Origin: JAWXUC01 sp044432975
Lineage (GTDB): Bacteria > Pseudomonadota > Alphaproteobacteria > RF32 > CAG-239
Length of the DNA stretch: 64,000 bases
Assembly (NCBI GenBank): GCA_044432975.1
Contig: JAWXUC010000001.1
Coordinates: 248,001 to 312,000, forward strand
Reading direction: 5' to 3'
In this document: piece by piece, positions 16,365-24,292 of the stretch
Position numbering within the stretch: the stretch's first letter is position 1
Layout: every line of letters starts with the position of its first letter
Notes under the pieces: model-generated
Seen by the model: the letters and a program-made list of their open reading frames with translations, nothing else
What the model was told of the DNA's origin: nothing
The model's database searches: none
Position numbers and translations under genes: made by a program

Positions 16365-19000
16365 TGAGCGAAACAAAATCTATATTTCCCAATCCTTATT
16401 CTGCTTTTGTTGAGGCTCGGCGATTGCGTGATTGTTTAGATGATAAAAACCTTGCCCCTATATTTGCCTCAACTAATATTAAAATATTGCCTTATCAGAT
16501 TGCAGCAGCTGGCTTTACTTTGCGTTCAAAATACTTAAAAGGCTGTATTTTATGTGATGAGGGTTCGCTTGGTAAAACTTATGAGGCGTTGCTTGTGGTC
16601 GCTCAAAAATGGTATGAGGGCGTAGAAAATATTTTAATTGTATTGCCCGATAATCTTATTAACCAATGGAAAAACAAGCTAGAAAATGAATTTAATCTGC
16701 CTTTTCATTTATGGGAAGATGTTAAAAGCGGAAAATATTTGCAATCTCTTGACGCTATTATTCGCAAAGGCGGTGTTTCGTATTCTTTATTAGAAGAAAA
16801 CAAACGTAAAGATAAAATGGTTGGAATTTGCCTTATATCTTACAAACAAGCAATTCAAAACACAGAGCAGTTACAACAGTTTTCTTGGGATTTAGCTGTT
16901 TTTGATGAGGCAGACTTTTTATTCAAGCCCGAGAATAAGTCTGTTATTAGTTTAAAACAAAGCGTTGGCAATGCTTTTAAGCTTCTTTTAACTCCAACGC
17001 CTATAACCTCAAGCATTATGGATATATATGGGCTAATTCATTTTATTGATGAAGATGTTTTGCCTGATAGTGATACTTTTTATAAACGCTATTTTAGAAA
17101 ACCCGAGAATTATGCTGAATTATCAGAATGGGTTTCAAGGTTTGCTTTTAGAACCTTAAAAAGACAAGCCTCAAATTATGTTAATTTTACAAATCGCTTG
17201 CCTGCGGTTATCAATTATAAACTAACAGATGAAGAAAAAGAACTTTATGTTTTAATTGAAAAATACTTGAAGTTGCCCGTAAAGCAAGCATATCCAAGTA
17301 TGGACATCTATCAATTGACTTTAATGTTTTATCATACAATAGCCTCAAGTCCCAAGGCTTTTGCAAATATGCTTAAAAATCCAATAGAACGAGCAGACGC
17401 AGAAGAAAAAGAATTATTGTTGTCTATGCAAGAAAAAGCAGAAAATATTGCTATTAGTGGCAAAATGCAAGATTTATCACAAGCCTTAAAACAAGTATTC
17501 AAGCACTTAAAAGAAAATAAAGAGCCTCAAAAGGCAATTGTTTTTACCGAAAATAATACAACTCGTGAAGTGCTTTATGATTTATTGTCTAATTATAATA
17601 TAACCTCAAATATTGATGATTTTAGAAATGATAAAAGTATACAAATTTTGATTGCTTCCGATGAGCTGGCAAAAGGTTTAGATATTGAGTTTTGCCCCGT
17701 TGTTGTTAATTATGATTTATTATATAATGCGGTGGAAATGGAACAACGTATTTGCAGGTGCCACCGTCAAGGGCAAGTTTCTGATGTGCTAGTTATCAAT
17801 ATGCTATCGCCTGATAATTTTTCCGATGTTAGAGTTTTAGAGCTTATCAATAAACGCACTTTACAATTTCAAGGGATATTTGGTATGTCCGATGATATTG
17901 TTGGCAATTTTGATGAAAGCTTAAACGATGTTATTGCCAAACTCCGAGAAAATAAAGCTATACAAGAAGATTTTAGAAATAATTTGAAACAACATAGGCA
18001 AGATAATGAAGATGTTGTCTTAGAGGCAGAAAACGAGCTTTTTACAACCTTTACAAAAAACATTTCTGATAAAATGACTGTTTCTCCCAAGTATATTGAA
18101 GAACAAGCAGAAAATATAAATCATAATTTATGGGAACTTGCAAAATTTTATTTTAATCATTATGAGCCTTATTATATTATTGATGATGAGAATAAAACTC
18201 TAACCTTAAAAGAAAACGAAGAACGCCCACTTTTGTTTTATTATAACAATGGCACGCAAAATATTCGTTATTATGGCAAAAATGCTTATGGAATGGCAAA
18301 AGATTTTAAGCCTGCCACAGGGCGTATAAGTATTCTTTCAATTCTTGGCGAAAATATTTTATACAATATAAAAGTCGCAACCGCTGGCACAATTAAAAGA
18401 ACAACCTTTGAGCCTTGTGAAATTGCTTTTTATAACATAAGCTTGTATTCGGGGCGTAAATATATCAAAGAATTTGATGTTTTAATTGGTAAAACAAATA
18501 ATGGAGAGATTATTCCAAGAAGCAAATGTCTTGAAATCCTTAATAACCCAGATATAGAAATAATTGAAGATGAAACTGCAAAATCTTATACTAAAACACA
18601 AAAAATCCCACAAATATCTGATTTGGAAAACAATCAAGAGTTAAGCTATCTGATAGATGAAATTAAAAATAATTATCAGCAAAAAGAAGTAAGCCGAGAT
18701 GACCTTGATTTAATTAAATTGACAGCGAATCGCAAAAAAGACTTACTAAAAGAAAGCGTTGATAATATAAAAAACAAGATAAAGAAATCAAAAGAAAATG
18801 CTATTGATGACCGCCTTGAGGCTCTTAAACTGCAAAAACAAATGAGCGTTTTAGAAAAAGAGCTAAAACAAAAAGAAGAAAGTCTTTTCTTTGATCAAAT
18901 AAAAATTGATGCCGAAATGGAAGAAAAAATCAATTCTTTTATCGAGCTTGATAAATTAGAGATAAGAGTAGAAACCTTGTTTAAGCTTTCAAGTTTATAA
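16364..19000 (+). CDS. SNF2/RapA-type superfamily 2 helicase linked to the type III R-M operon
   Basis: Protein of 878 residues. N-terminal RecA-like lobe: Q-motif-like KILPYQIAAAGF, Walker A region DEGSLGKT (65-72), LIVLPDNLINQWKNKLE, and DEAD at 181-184. Second lobe: KAIVFTENNTTREVLYDLL, ASDELAKGLDIEF and motif VI QRICRCHRQGQ (461-471), the QRxxRxHRxGQ signature of SNF2/RapA enzymes. The C-terminal ~350 residues are charged, end in coiled coil (KLQKQMSVLEKELKQKEES), and are unrecognised. Its start overlaps the res stop. SNF2-like helicases occur in defence systems (DrmD of DISARM) but are not a standard part of type III R-M, so this may be an extended version. No other DISARM genes are present. 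Confidence 0.85.
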   Translation: MSETKSIFPNPYSAFVEARRLRDCLDDKNLAPIFASTNIKILPYQIAAAGFTLRSKYLKGCILCDEGSLGKTYEALLVVAQKWYEGVENILIVLPDNLINQWKNKLENEFNLPFHLWEDVKSGKYLQSLDAIIRKGGVSYSLLEENKRKDKMVGICLISYKQAIQNTEQLQQFSWDLAVFDEADFLFKPENKSVISLKQSVGNAFKLLLTPTPITSSIMDIYGLIHFIDEDVLPDSDTFYKRYFRKPENYAELSEWVSRFAFRTLKRQASNYVNFTNRLPAVINYKLTDEEKELYVLIEKYLKLPVKQAYPSMDIYQLTLMFYHTIASSPKAFANMLKNPIERADAEEKELLLSMQEKAENIAISGKMQDLSQALKQVFKHLKENKEPQKAIVFTENNTTREVLYDLLSNYNITSNIDDFRNDKSIQILIASDELAKGLDIEFCPVVVNYDLLYNAVEMEQRICRCHRQGQVSDVLVINMLSPDNFSDVRVLELINKRTLQFQGIFGMSDDIVGNFDESLNDVIAKLRENKAIQEDFRNNLKQHRQDNEDVVLEAENELFTTFTKNISDKMTVSPKYIEEQAENINHNLWELAKFYFNHYEPYYIIDDENKTLTLKENEERPLLFYYNNGTQNIRYYGKNAYGMAKDFKPATGRISILSILGENILYNIKVATAGTIKRTTFEPCEIAFYNISLYSGRKYIKEFDVLIGKTNNGEIIPRSKCLEILNNPDIEIIEDETAKSYTKTQKIPQISDLENNQELSYLIDEIKNNYQQKEVSRDDLDLIKLTANRKKDLLKESVDNIKNKIKKSKENAIDDRLEALKLQKQMSVLEKELKQKEESLFFDQIKIDAEMEEKINSFIELDKLEIRVETLFKLSSL

Positions 19001-19209
19001 AATACATCTTTACAACCTATTAGTTTATTTGTATAAATTGACTTAAAATAACATTTCTTTAGATTAAAATGCTTTTTTTCTTTTAATATCAATGTATGTT
19101 TATTAACCTTTTGTTTATATTTTCCTTGCTTTTTTATAAAAAATATTCTATCATTAGTATAATTTCATTATTTAATACAATTAGTGGTTGAGAAGATGAG
19201 AAGCAAGAA
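19001..19209. other. AT-rich intergenic region after the R-M/helicase operon
   Basis: About 200 bp of very AT-rich sequence without an ORF. A TATAAT-like box (around 19160) lies upstream of the next gene and may be its promoter. I see no strong terminator after the helicase gene. Confidence 0.4.
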
Positions 19210-19974
19210 ATGGATATTACAAAGGAATATATGACTATTACAGAGGTTGCGAACCTTTGGGACGTGCCTTTGGAAGATATACGTTATCTCGGCGAAGAGG
19301 GAGAACTTACAATCTGCATTCGCCGTATTCCTATGCGAGTTGCAATAGAAAGCATATTAGAAAAAAGCCCATACTTAAAAAGTCTACCAAAAAAATCCAA
19401 AGAGATTATGAAACTACTTGATGAGCCTCAACCTTTGCACCCAACAGACATCTATTTGCTTTTTGCCAATAAAGATAGAAAAATTAAAATCAATCGCCTT
19501 AAAACCTTGCCTTTAATGAATATTGTTCATATTAAAACTCCTGATATAGAAGTTGGCTTTGAAGATATGATTATAACTGCAAGCGAAAGAAAGCGTTTTG
19601 AATTTGAAAGAACAAACAAAATCTTAAAAGAAAGCATTTGCGAGCCTTTAACATTAAAATCAAGTGATTTTACTTGTATTGAATTATATGGCGAAACATT
19701 TAGCTTTGGCGAAAAGCAAGCTATTATTATAAAATATTTATATGATAGATATTATTCTGGCGATCCGTGGGTGCATGGCAAAACCTTATTGGCAAAAGCA
19801 AATTCTGAAAGTTATAAGTTGGCCAATTTATTTAATAAACATCATTCTTGGCGTAAAGCTATTATTTCAAATGGGCGGGGTTATTATAGAATAAACCTGC
19901 CTTTTGCAGAACCAGCTCCCACAAGGCGTTCTAACATAGATGACACACCCTCCCTTTTTGATAATTTAGATTAA
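19210..19974 (+). CDS. Probable phage regulatory protein with two HTH-like ends
   Basis: This 254-residue protein is not assigned to a family. The N-terminus (MTITEVANLWDVPLEDIRYLGEEGEL) resembles a MerR/AlpA-type HTH. The C-terminus (FSFGEKQAIIIKYLYDRYYSG then AIISNGRGYYRIN) looks like a winged HTH. No catalytic motif is seen. It is monocistronic: preceded by an AT-rich promoter-like region and followed immediately by a terminator. It is the best candidate for a lysogeny or early regulator in an element that otherwise lacks a visible repressor, but this is inference. Confidence 0.55.
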   Translation: MDITKEYMTITEVANLWDVPLEDIRYLGEEGELTICIRRIPMRVAIESILEKSPYLKSLPKKSKEIMKLLDEPQPLHPTDIYLLFANKDRKIKINRLKTLPLMNIVHIKTPDIEVGFEDMIITASERKRFEFERTNKILKESICEPLTLKSSDFTCIELYGETFSFGEKQAIIIKYLYDRYYSGDPWVHGKTLLAKANSESYKLANLFNKHHSWRKAIISNGRGYYRINLPFAEPAPTRRSNIDDTPSLFDNLD

Positions 19975-19997
19975 GCCTTTTTATAAGGCTTTTTTTA
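19973..19997 (+). terminator. Intrinsic terminator
   Basis: Stem AAGCCTT/AAGGCTT with a 5-nt loop, followed by seven T on the plus strand, overlapping the stop of the preceding gene. Confidence 0.85.
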
Positions 19998-20013
19998 TTG
20001 CCTCCATTCCTCC

Positions 20014-20057
20014 GCCTTACCTTGACCTTACCTTATGCGTTTTACGCCTTACCTTAG
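20014..20057. promoter_or_regulatory. Helically phased CCTTACCTT repeats
   Basis: CCTTACCTT occurs three times, starting at 20015, 20026 and 20047, spacings of 11 and 21 bp. That places all three on the same face of the helix. The cluster lies about 165 bp upstream of the AlpA-like gene at 20220 in a stretch with no ORF, fitting operator or iteron sites. A protein binding to it is inferred. Confidence 0.5.
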
Positions 20058-20219
20058 CCATACCCTAAAAACAACAATTTCAATAAAAATAAAGCATATA
20101 AAGGCTTTGCGGTGGTTTTTATATAGCCATACTCCGACCCGTTAGCCTCCTTACCGACAAGCTAGATATAACAATATATAATAAAATCAAGTTAAAACAC
20201 ATAAAATGGAGTTGCATAT

Positions 20220-20444
20220 ATGAATATACAAGAAAAATCAACAAGATTAACCGAGCAAGAATTAGTAAATTATTGGAAAATAAGCGTTCATACCTTACGC
20301 AAATGGCGTTCAACAGGTTATGGACCCATTTATATTAAAGTTGGTGGACGTATATTATATAGGCGAGAAGATGTAGAAGAATTTGAAAAAAATAATCTTT
20401 ATCAATCATCATCACAAAAAATCAACCTTAATAAAATGGATTAA
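20220..20444 (+). CDS. Second AlpA/HTH_17-type DNA-binding protein
   Basis: This 74-residue protein has LTEQELVNYWKISVHTLRKWR and YIKVGGRILYRREDVEEFE, the standard winged-helix pattern of the HTH_17/excisionase family. It is probably a transcription factor for the early region or a Xis-like protein. It heads a tight run (20220-21498) with gaps of 2 and -1 bases. The upstream 240 bp contain the phased repeats described at 20014. Confidence 0.7.
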   Translation: MNIQEKSTRLTEQELVNYWKISVHTLRKWRSTGYGPIYIKVGGRILYRREDVEEFEKNNLYQSSSQKINLNKMD

Positions 20445-20446
20445 TT

Positions 20447-21106
20447 ATGAAAGTTTTAATAGACCCAGATTGGGTTCATCTTGCAGAAGATTTATCCACC
20501 GAAGAAAAAGCCGAGCTTTTAATGTGCATTCTTGATTATCCAAATAAAGAATGTAAAACGGGATTATGGCGTTTTATTAAGAAACAGCTTGATAAAGATG
20601 CAATCAAATATAAAGAAAAAGTTTCTCGTATAAAAGAAGCTGCACAATATCGTTGGCAAGAAAAATCAAATGCGAACTTGGATATGAAATCAGATACGAT
20701 ATTGAATGCGAAATCGGATACGAAATCGCAGGCATATACAGATTCAATTACAGATTCAATTACAGATTCAAGTTCAATTACAATTACAAATACAAAAAAA
20801 GAAAAAGATAAAAAAGAAAATGATAATGTTATGTCTATAAAATCAATGATTAGTCAATTTTCAAAAGAACACCGCTTTGACAATGAAAGTAAGTTTGAAA
20901 TTACTTATGATTTTTCTTTTGGCAAAATGATGGAAAGAAACTCCTCATATATCCCTTATTTCTCGCCATATCTTCCAGAGGTTTTAATAAAAGGCGAAAG
21001 GTCTCTTATCAAAAAGAGATATGGGCAAAAATTAACCATGAAACAACTTATAAGTTGGCTTGATCAATCAAATGAATTTCATAAACAAGACACAGGGGGA
21101 GAATAA
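20447..21106 (+). CDS. Phage early protein, DUF6291-like N-terminus (tentative)
   Basis: 219 residues. The N-terminal region (DWVHLAEDLSTEEKAELLMCILDYPN) resembles the conserved start of DUF6291-type phage proteins that sit in replication/early modules; this match is by eye and tentative. A low-complexity linker follows (DSITDSITDSSSITITNTK), encoded by a repeated 12-bp unit around 20738-20775. The C-terminal part ends in LTMKQLISWLDQSNEFHK. The gene overlaps the next by one base (ATGA-type). It may be the only replication-related gene of the element, but no helicase, primase or initiator motif is visible. Confidence 0.5.
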   Translation: MKVLIDPDWVHLAEDLSTEEKAELLMCILDYPNKECKTGLWRFIKKQLDKDAIKYKEKVSRIKEAAQYRWQEKSNANLDMKSDTILNAKSDTKSQAYTDSITDSITDSSSITITNTKKEKDKKENDNVMSIKSMISQFSKEHRFDNESKFEITYDFSFGKMMERNSSYIPYFSPYLPEVLIKGERSLIKKRYGQKLTMKQLISWLDQSNEFHKQDTGGE

Positions 21107-21498
21107 TGAGTTATAAAAAACAGGTTTGGGATTATGAAGAAGTTGAAGAATATTTGCAGATTGCAGCAAAGGTTGATAAATCCTTACCCAAAGTGGTATC
21201 AAAAGGATATGGGACATCTTCATTTGTATATATCAGAACCGAAGCAGAATTATTTTGGAACGATAAAGAACCAGCTCGCTTTAAACCAACAGGAGAACAA
21301 GTATCTATTTGGGAAGATGTTGTTTTGCGTTGGTTTAGTTTTATTGAAGCTGGCGAAGATAAGAAAATTGTGTGGTTACGCTCTTGTGGTATGGGTTGGT
21401 CAAGGCTTGGAAAAAAGTTCTCTCTAACACGGCAGACTGTTGCGACACGCTATAAAAAAGCAATAAAAGATATAGTTTTTCAATTAAATAAAGATTAA
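21106..21498 (+). CDS. DUF6362-like phage protein
   Basis: 130 residues. The distinctive part is VWLRSCGMGWSRLGKKFSLTRQTVATRYKKAIKDI, a helix-turn-helix in which W, R, G and the TRxT pattern match the DUF6362 family common in alphaproteobacterial prophages. The family is predicted to bind DNA and often lies just before the packaging genes. The start codon overlaps the stop of the preceding gene. The role is unproven. Confidence 0.6.
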   Translation: MSYKKQVWDYEEVEEYLQIAAKVDKSLPKVVSKGYGTSSFVYIRTEAELFWNDKEPARFKPTGEQVSIWEDVVLRWFSFIEAGEDKKIVWLRSCGMGWSRLGKKFSLTRQTVATRYKKAIKDIVFQLNKD

Positions 21499-21656
21499 AA
21501 GAGACAATGACATACAAAGAATAGTATTTGAAAGGCAAGTAAATACAAATAATTATAAAAGTGTTAAAAATTTTTAACTTAACATTTTTACAAAAATAGT
21601 TTACATTTTTAGATATAATTGGAAATCGTTATATAAAAACACCAAACGGAACAATC

Positions 21657-22220
21657 ATGGCAATCATAAATATTTCATTAGACAAGGGCAATACAGCCCT
21701 TTTTTTTAATTCTACTCAAAGCAATATCAAGTTTGCCGTTGCCAAAAGTCTTACTAACACAGCCCAAGCAATTCAAAAAGATGTGCAAGAGCATATTCAC
21801 AATACTTTTGTTATCAGAAAAAAAGCTGGAGGCTTTGAGCGTTCTATCAGAATAAAGCCCGCCACAAAACAAGCCTTGCAAGCAGAAGTCTATACGATGG
21901 CTGGCTTTGCCTCATTACAGCAAACAGGTGGTATTAGCAAGCCAAAGAGTGGACGCTTGGCAATCCCTCTTTACAATAACCTAAATGAAGTTAAGACCAA
22001 AGCAAAAGCAAACAAAGATATTAAAAACTCTTTTTTAGTTAAGTTCAAAAGCGGTGGATATGGTTTAGCAACACGCAAAGGAAAAGAAATGAAAATATTA
22101 TTTGCATTAAGAAGCCAAGCTTATGTACCAAAGCGTTTGAATATGCTTGAAATCGGCGAGCAAACGGCACACAGGGTATTTGAGCAAATCTTCAATAAAA
22201 ATATCGCAGAAATAATTTAG
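21657..22220 (+). CDS. Phage minor tail protein Z-like (tentative)
   Basis: 187 residues. Segments such as KFAVAKSLTNTAQAIQKDVQEHI, FVIRKKAGGFERSIRIKPAT and LFALRSQAYVPKRLNMLEIGE match the general build of prophage minor tail protein Z (GPZ) or HK97 gp10-like head-tail proteins. Its place before the methyltransferase and terminase genes is unusual for a tail protein. A ribosome site is weak (GGAAC). It is separated from the preceding gene by 158 AT-rich bases that may hold a promoter. Confidence 0.5.
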   Translation: MAIINISLDKGNTALFFNSTQSNIKFAVAKSLTNTAQAIQKDVQEHIHNTFVIRKKAGGFERSIRIKPATKQALQAEVYTMAGFASLQQTGGISKPKSGRLAIPLYNNLNEVKTKAKANKDIKNSFLVKFKSGGYGLATRKGKEMKILFALRSQAYVPKRLNMLEIGEQTAHRVFEQIFNKNIAEII

Positions 22221-22290
22221 GTACTTTTGACACTTTTTTTTACGAGGGTAAAGGCGACCCCGCCACCTCGTTACACAGACAATTTTTTTT

Positions 22291-22400
22291 TGGGTTGCCA
22301 CTTTGCAATCCTCAACGCCACAGAAACATTGACTTTTTACTGGCAACCCAAAATTTTGGGTTGCCATTTTAACATTTGGGTTGCCACTTTGGGTTGCCAC
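22291..22400. promoter_or_regulatory. Cluster of TTGGGTTGCCA repeats with a perfect 26-bp palindrome
   Basis: TGGGTTGCCA is at 22291-22300. A perfect inverted repeat spans 22341-22366 (TGGCAACCCAAAA and its complement). Then a 13-bp unit TTTGGGTTGCCAC is repeated in tandem at 22375-22387 and 22388-22400. The cluster ends 23 bases before the ParB-domain methyltransferase gene. Related TGGCAACT/GGTTGCCA words recur close to attR (49938, 49947, 49970). It could be an operator, a packaging-initiation site or iterons; the sequence does not decide. Confidence 0.6.
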
Positions 22401-22423
22401 CTTAAAACGAAAGGAAAAACAAT

Positions 22424-23773
22424 ATGGATTTTAACATTATACTTCCCCCTGGAATACCAACATGGAAAATTGAGGATTTAGTCCCTTATGACAACAATCC
22501 CCGCACGCATAGTGAAGAGCAAATAAACCAGCTTGTTGCTAGCATTATTGAGTTTGGTTTTACTAATCCAATCTTGGTTGATAAAGAAAGCCGAGAAATT
22601 ATCGCAGGTCATGGACGCTTAACCGCTGGTCGCCGTTTAGGAATGCCAAAAATTCCTGTTGTTGCTTTATCTCATTTAGATGAAACAAAACGCCGAAAAC
22701 TTGTGATTGCCGACAATCAACTTGCCTTAAACGCTGGCTGGGATATGGATTTATTAGCCACAGAGCTTTCTGCGTTAAATGAAATGGGCGAAGATTTAGA
22801 CGTTTTAGGCTTTGATGACAGTTTTCTTGACGATGTCTTAAAAGCAACTTTGGAGGAAGAAACAGGCGATAATTTAAAAAAAGAGTTTGGTTCTTTAGTA
22901 GAGCGTTTTGGCGTGCCACCATTTAGCATTTTAGAAGTTCGCAAAGGTTATTGGCAAAAAAGAAAAAATGCTTGGAAATCTATTATCGCCGAATACGGAG
23001 AAAGCCGTGAGGGAACTTTATTTTCTCCCGATACTTTTATTGCCGAAATGGGAACAGTTAGCTTGCTTGACCCTGTTTTGTGCGAAGTTTCTTTTAATTG
23101 GTTTGGCTTAGGTGCTGGCACAAAATGTGTTGACCCGTTTTGCGGTGATACAATGTTTGCTCATGTATGCTCGGCAAAAGGTGGAAGCTTTACAGGGATT
23201 GAAATTCGTCCCGATCAAGTAGAGCTTAATAATCAGAAAAAAGAAGAATACAACCTAAATGCAAATTTTATTTGTGATGACGGAATAAATGTTTTGCAAC
23301 ACGTTGAAGAAAACAGCCAAGACCTTTTGTTTAGCTGTCCGCCTTATTTTGATTTAGAAGTATATAGCGATTTAGAAAAAGACGCAAGCAACCAAAAGGA
23401 ATATGATGATTTTATCAAAATTATTGATAAAGCCTTTGGGGACGCTATCAAAACCTTAAAAGATAATCGCTTTGCCACAATTGTCGTTAGCAATATCAGA
23501 AACAAGAAAACAGGCTGTTATCGCAATTTCGTTGATGATGTTATTCGTATATTTCAAAAAAATGGAATGCACTTTTATAATGACATTATTCTAGTTGATT
23601 CTTTGGGTTCTGCCCCAAGAAGAGCTGCACATAATATGAAAAACAGAAAGGTTGTAAAAGTCCACCAAAATGTTTTAATTTTTTATAAAGGCAATCCACA
23701 AAAAATCAAAGAAGAGTTCACATCTGAGGTCTTTGTAGATAATTTTGCTGTGGAGGATAAAAACGAGGAATAG
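22424..23773 (+). CDS. ParB/Srx-domain fused to DNA methyltransferase
   Basis: 449 residues. The N-terminal ParB-like nuclease/Srx domain has LVPYDNNPRTHSEEQINQLVAS and the signature EIIAGHGRLTAGRRLG (residues near 60-75). The C-terminal half is a SAM-dependent DNA methyltransferase with VDPFCGDTMFAHVCSAKGG and the motif IV-like SCPPYFDLEVYSD. Such fusions are frequent in phages next to terminase genes and modify phage DNA; the base modified cannot be read from the sequence. AAAGGAAAA precedes the start. It is immediately downstream of the TTGGGTTGCCA cluster and 3 bp before the terminase small subunit gene. Confidence 0.85.
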   Translation: MDFNIILPPGIPTWKIEDLVPYDNNPRTHSEEQINQLVASIIEFGFTNPILVDKESREIIAGHGRLTAGRRLGMPKIPVVALSHLDETKRRKLVIADNQLALNAGWDMDLLATELSALNEMGEDLDVLGFDDSFLDDVLKATLEEETGDNLKKEFGSLVERFGVPPFSILEVRKGYWQKRKNAWKSIIAEYGESREGTLFSPDTFIAEMGTVSLLDPVLCEVSFNWFGLGAGTKCVDPFCGDTMFAHVCSAKGGSFTGIEIRPDQVELNNQKKEEYNLNANFICDDGINVLQHVEENSQDLLFSCPPYFDLEVYSDLEKDASNQKEYDDFIKIIDKAFGDAIKTLKDNRFATIVVSNIRNKKTGCYRNFVDDVIRIFQKNGMHFYNDIILVDSLGSAPRRAAHNMKNRKVVKVHQNVLIFYKGNPQKIKEEFTSEVFVDNFAVEDKNEE

Positions 23774-23776
23774 AAA

Positions 23777-24292
23777 ATGGCAAAAAAGAAAAAAGGTGTG
23801 AGTATTCGCTCTTATGCAGAACATAGGGGCGTTTCTCATTCTGCCATTCAAAAAGCCATTGAAACAGGACGCATAAAAACATTATCGGACGGCTCTATTG
23901 ATACAATCCAAGCCGATAAAGATTGGGAGGAAAACACTAATTTTGCAAAATCACGCTCAAGCTTTAAGCCAAATGCTTTTGCGGACGCACAAATATTAAA
24001 AATGAAAGCTGAGGCAACTCTTGCTCAAATTAAAGTAAAAAAAGAAGTTGGTGCGGTGGTGCCAATAGATGATGTTGTTATTTTCCTGCGTGTTCTAACT
24101 TCTGATTTATCTAGTTATTTTTTGTCGCTGGGGCGTAATATTGCCCCCAAAATGGTTGGCGAAAAGGATATTGGTAAAATTACTCGCACTATTGATGATG
24201 AAATAAAACACCTTATAAAAGAGTATAAAAATGACATTGAAAACAGATTATCAACGGCAACAGCGAAAATTATGGATAGCGAAGATTATTAA
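23777..24292 (+). CDS. Terminase small subunit (Nu1-like)
   Basis: 171 residues. The N-terminal HTH reads SIRSYAEHRGVSHSAIQKAIETGRI, as in Nu1/DUF1441-type small terminases. The C-terminal helical region should contact the large subunit and assemble the oligomer. It should recognise the packaging site on phage DNA. It starts 3 bp after the methyltransferase and overlaps the large-subunit gene by about 60 bp. Confidence 0.75.
   Translation: MAKKKKGVSIRSYAEHRGVSHSAIQKAIETGRIKTLSDGSIDTIQADKDWEENTNFAKSRSSFKPNAFADAQILKMKAEATLAQIKVKKEVGAVVPIDDVVIFLRVLTSDLSSYFLSLGRNIAPKMVGEKDIGKITRTIDDEIKHLIKEYKNDIENRLSTATAKIMDSEDY

Noticed and set aside
10213..19000. DISARM system (SNF2 helicase plus methyltransferase)
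   Set aside because: No DrmA, DrmB or PLD-type DrmC gene is present, and mod/res have clear type III features.
20738..20790. Short tandem repeat as a CRISPR-like array or phase-variation tract
   Set aside because: Units are 12 bp, in frame, without unique spacers. Length change would not shift the frame.
22227..22481. 84-codon ORF over the TTGGGTTGCCA repeat cluster
   Set aside because: The peptide comes from the repeats (LGCHF...), overlaps the methyltransferase start out of frame and has no good start site.
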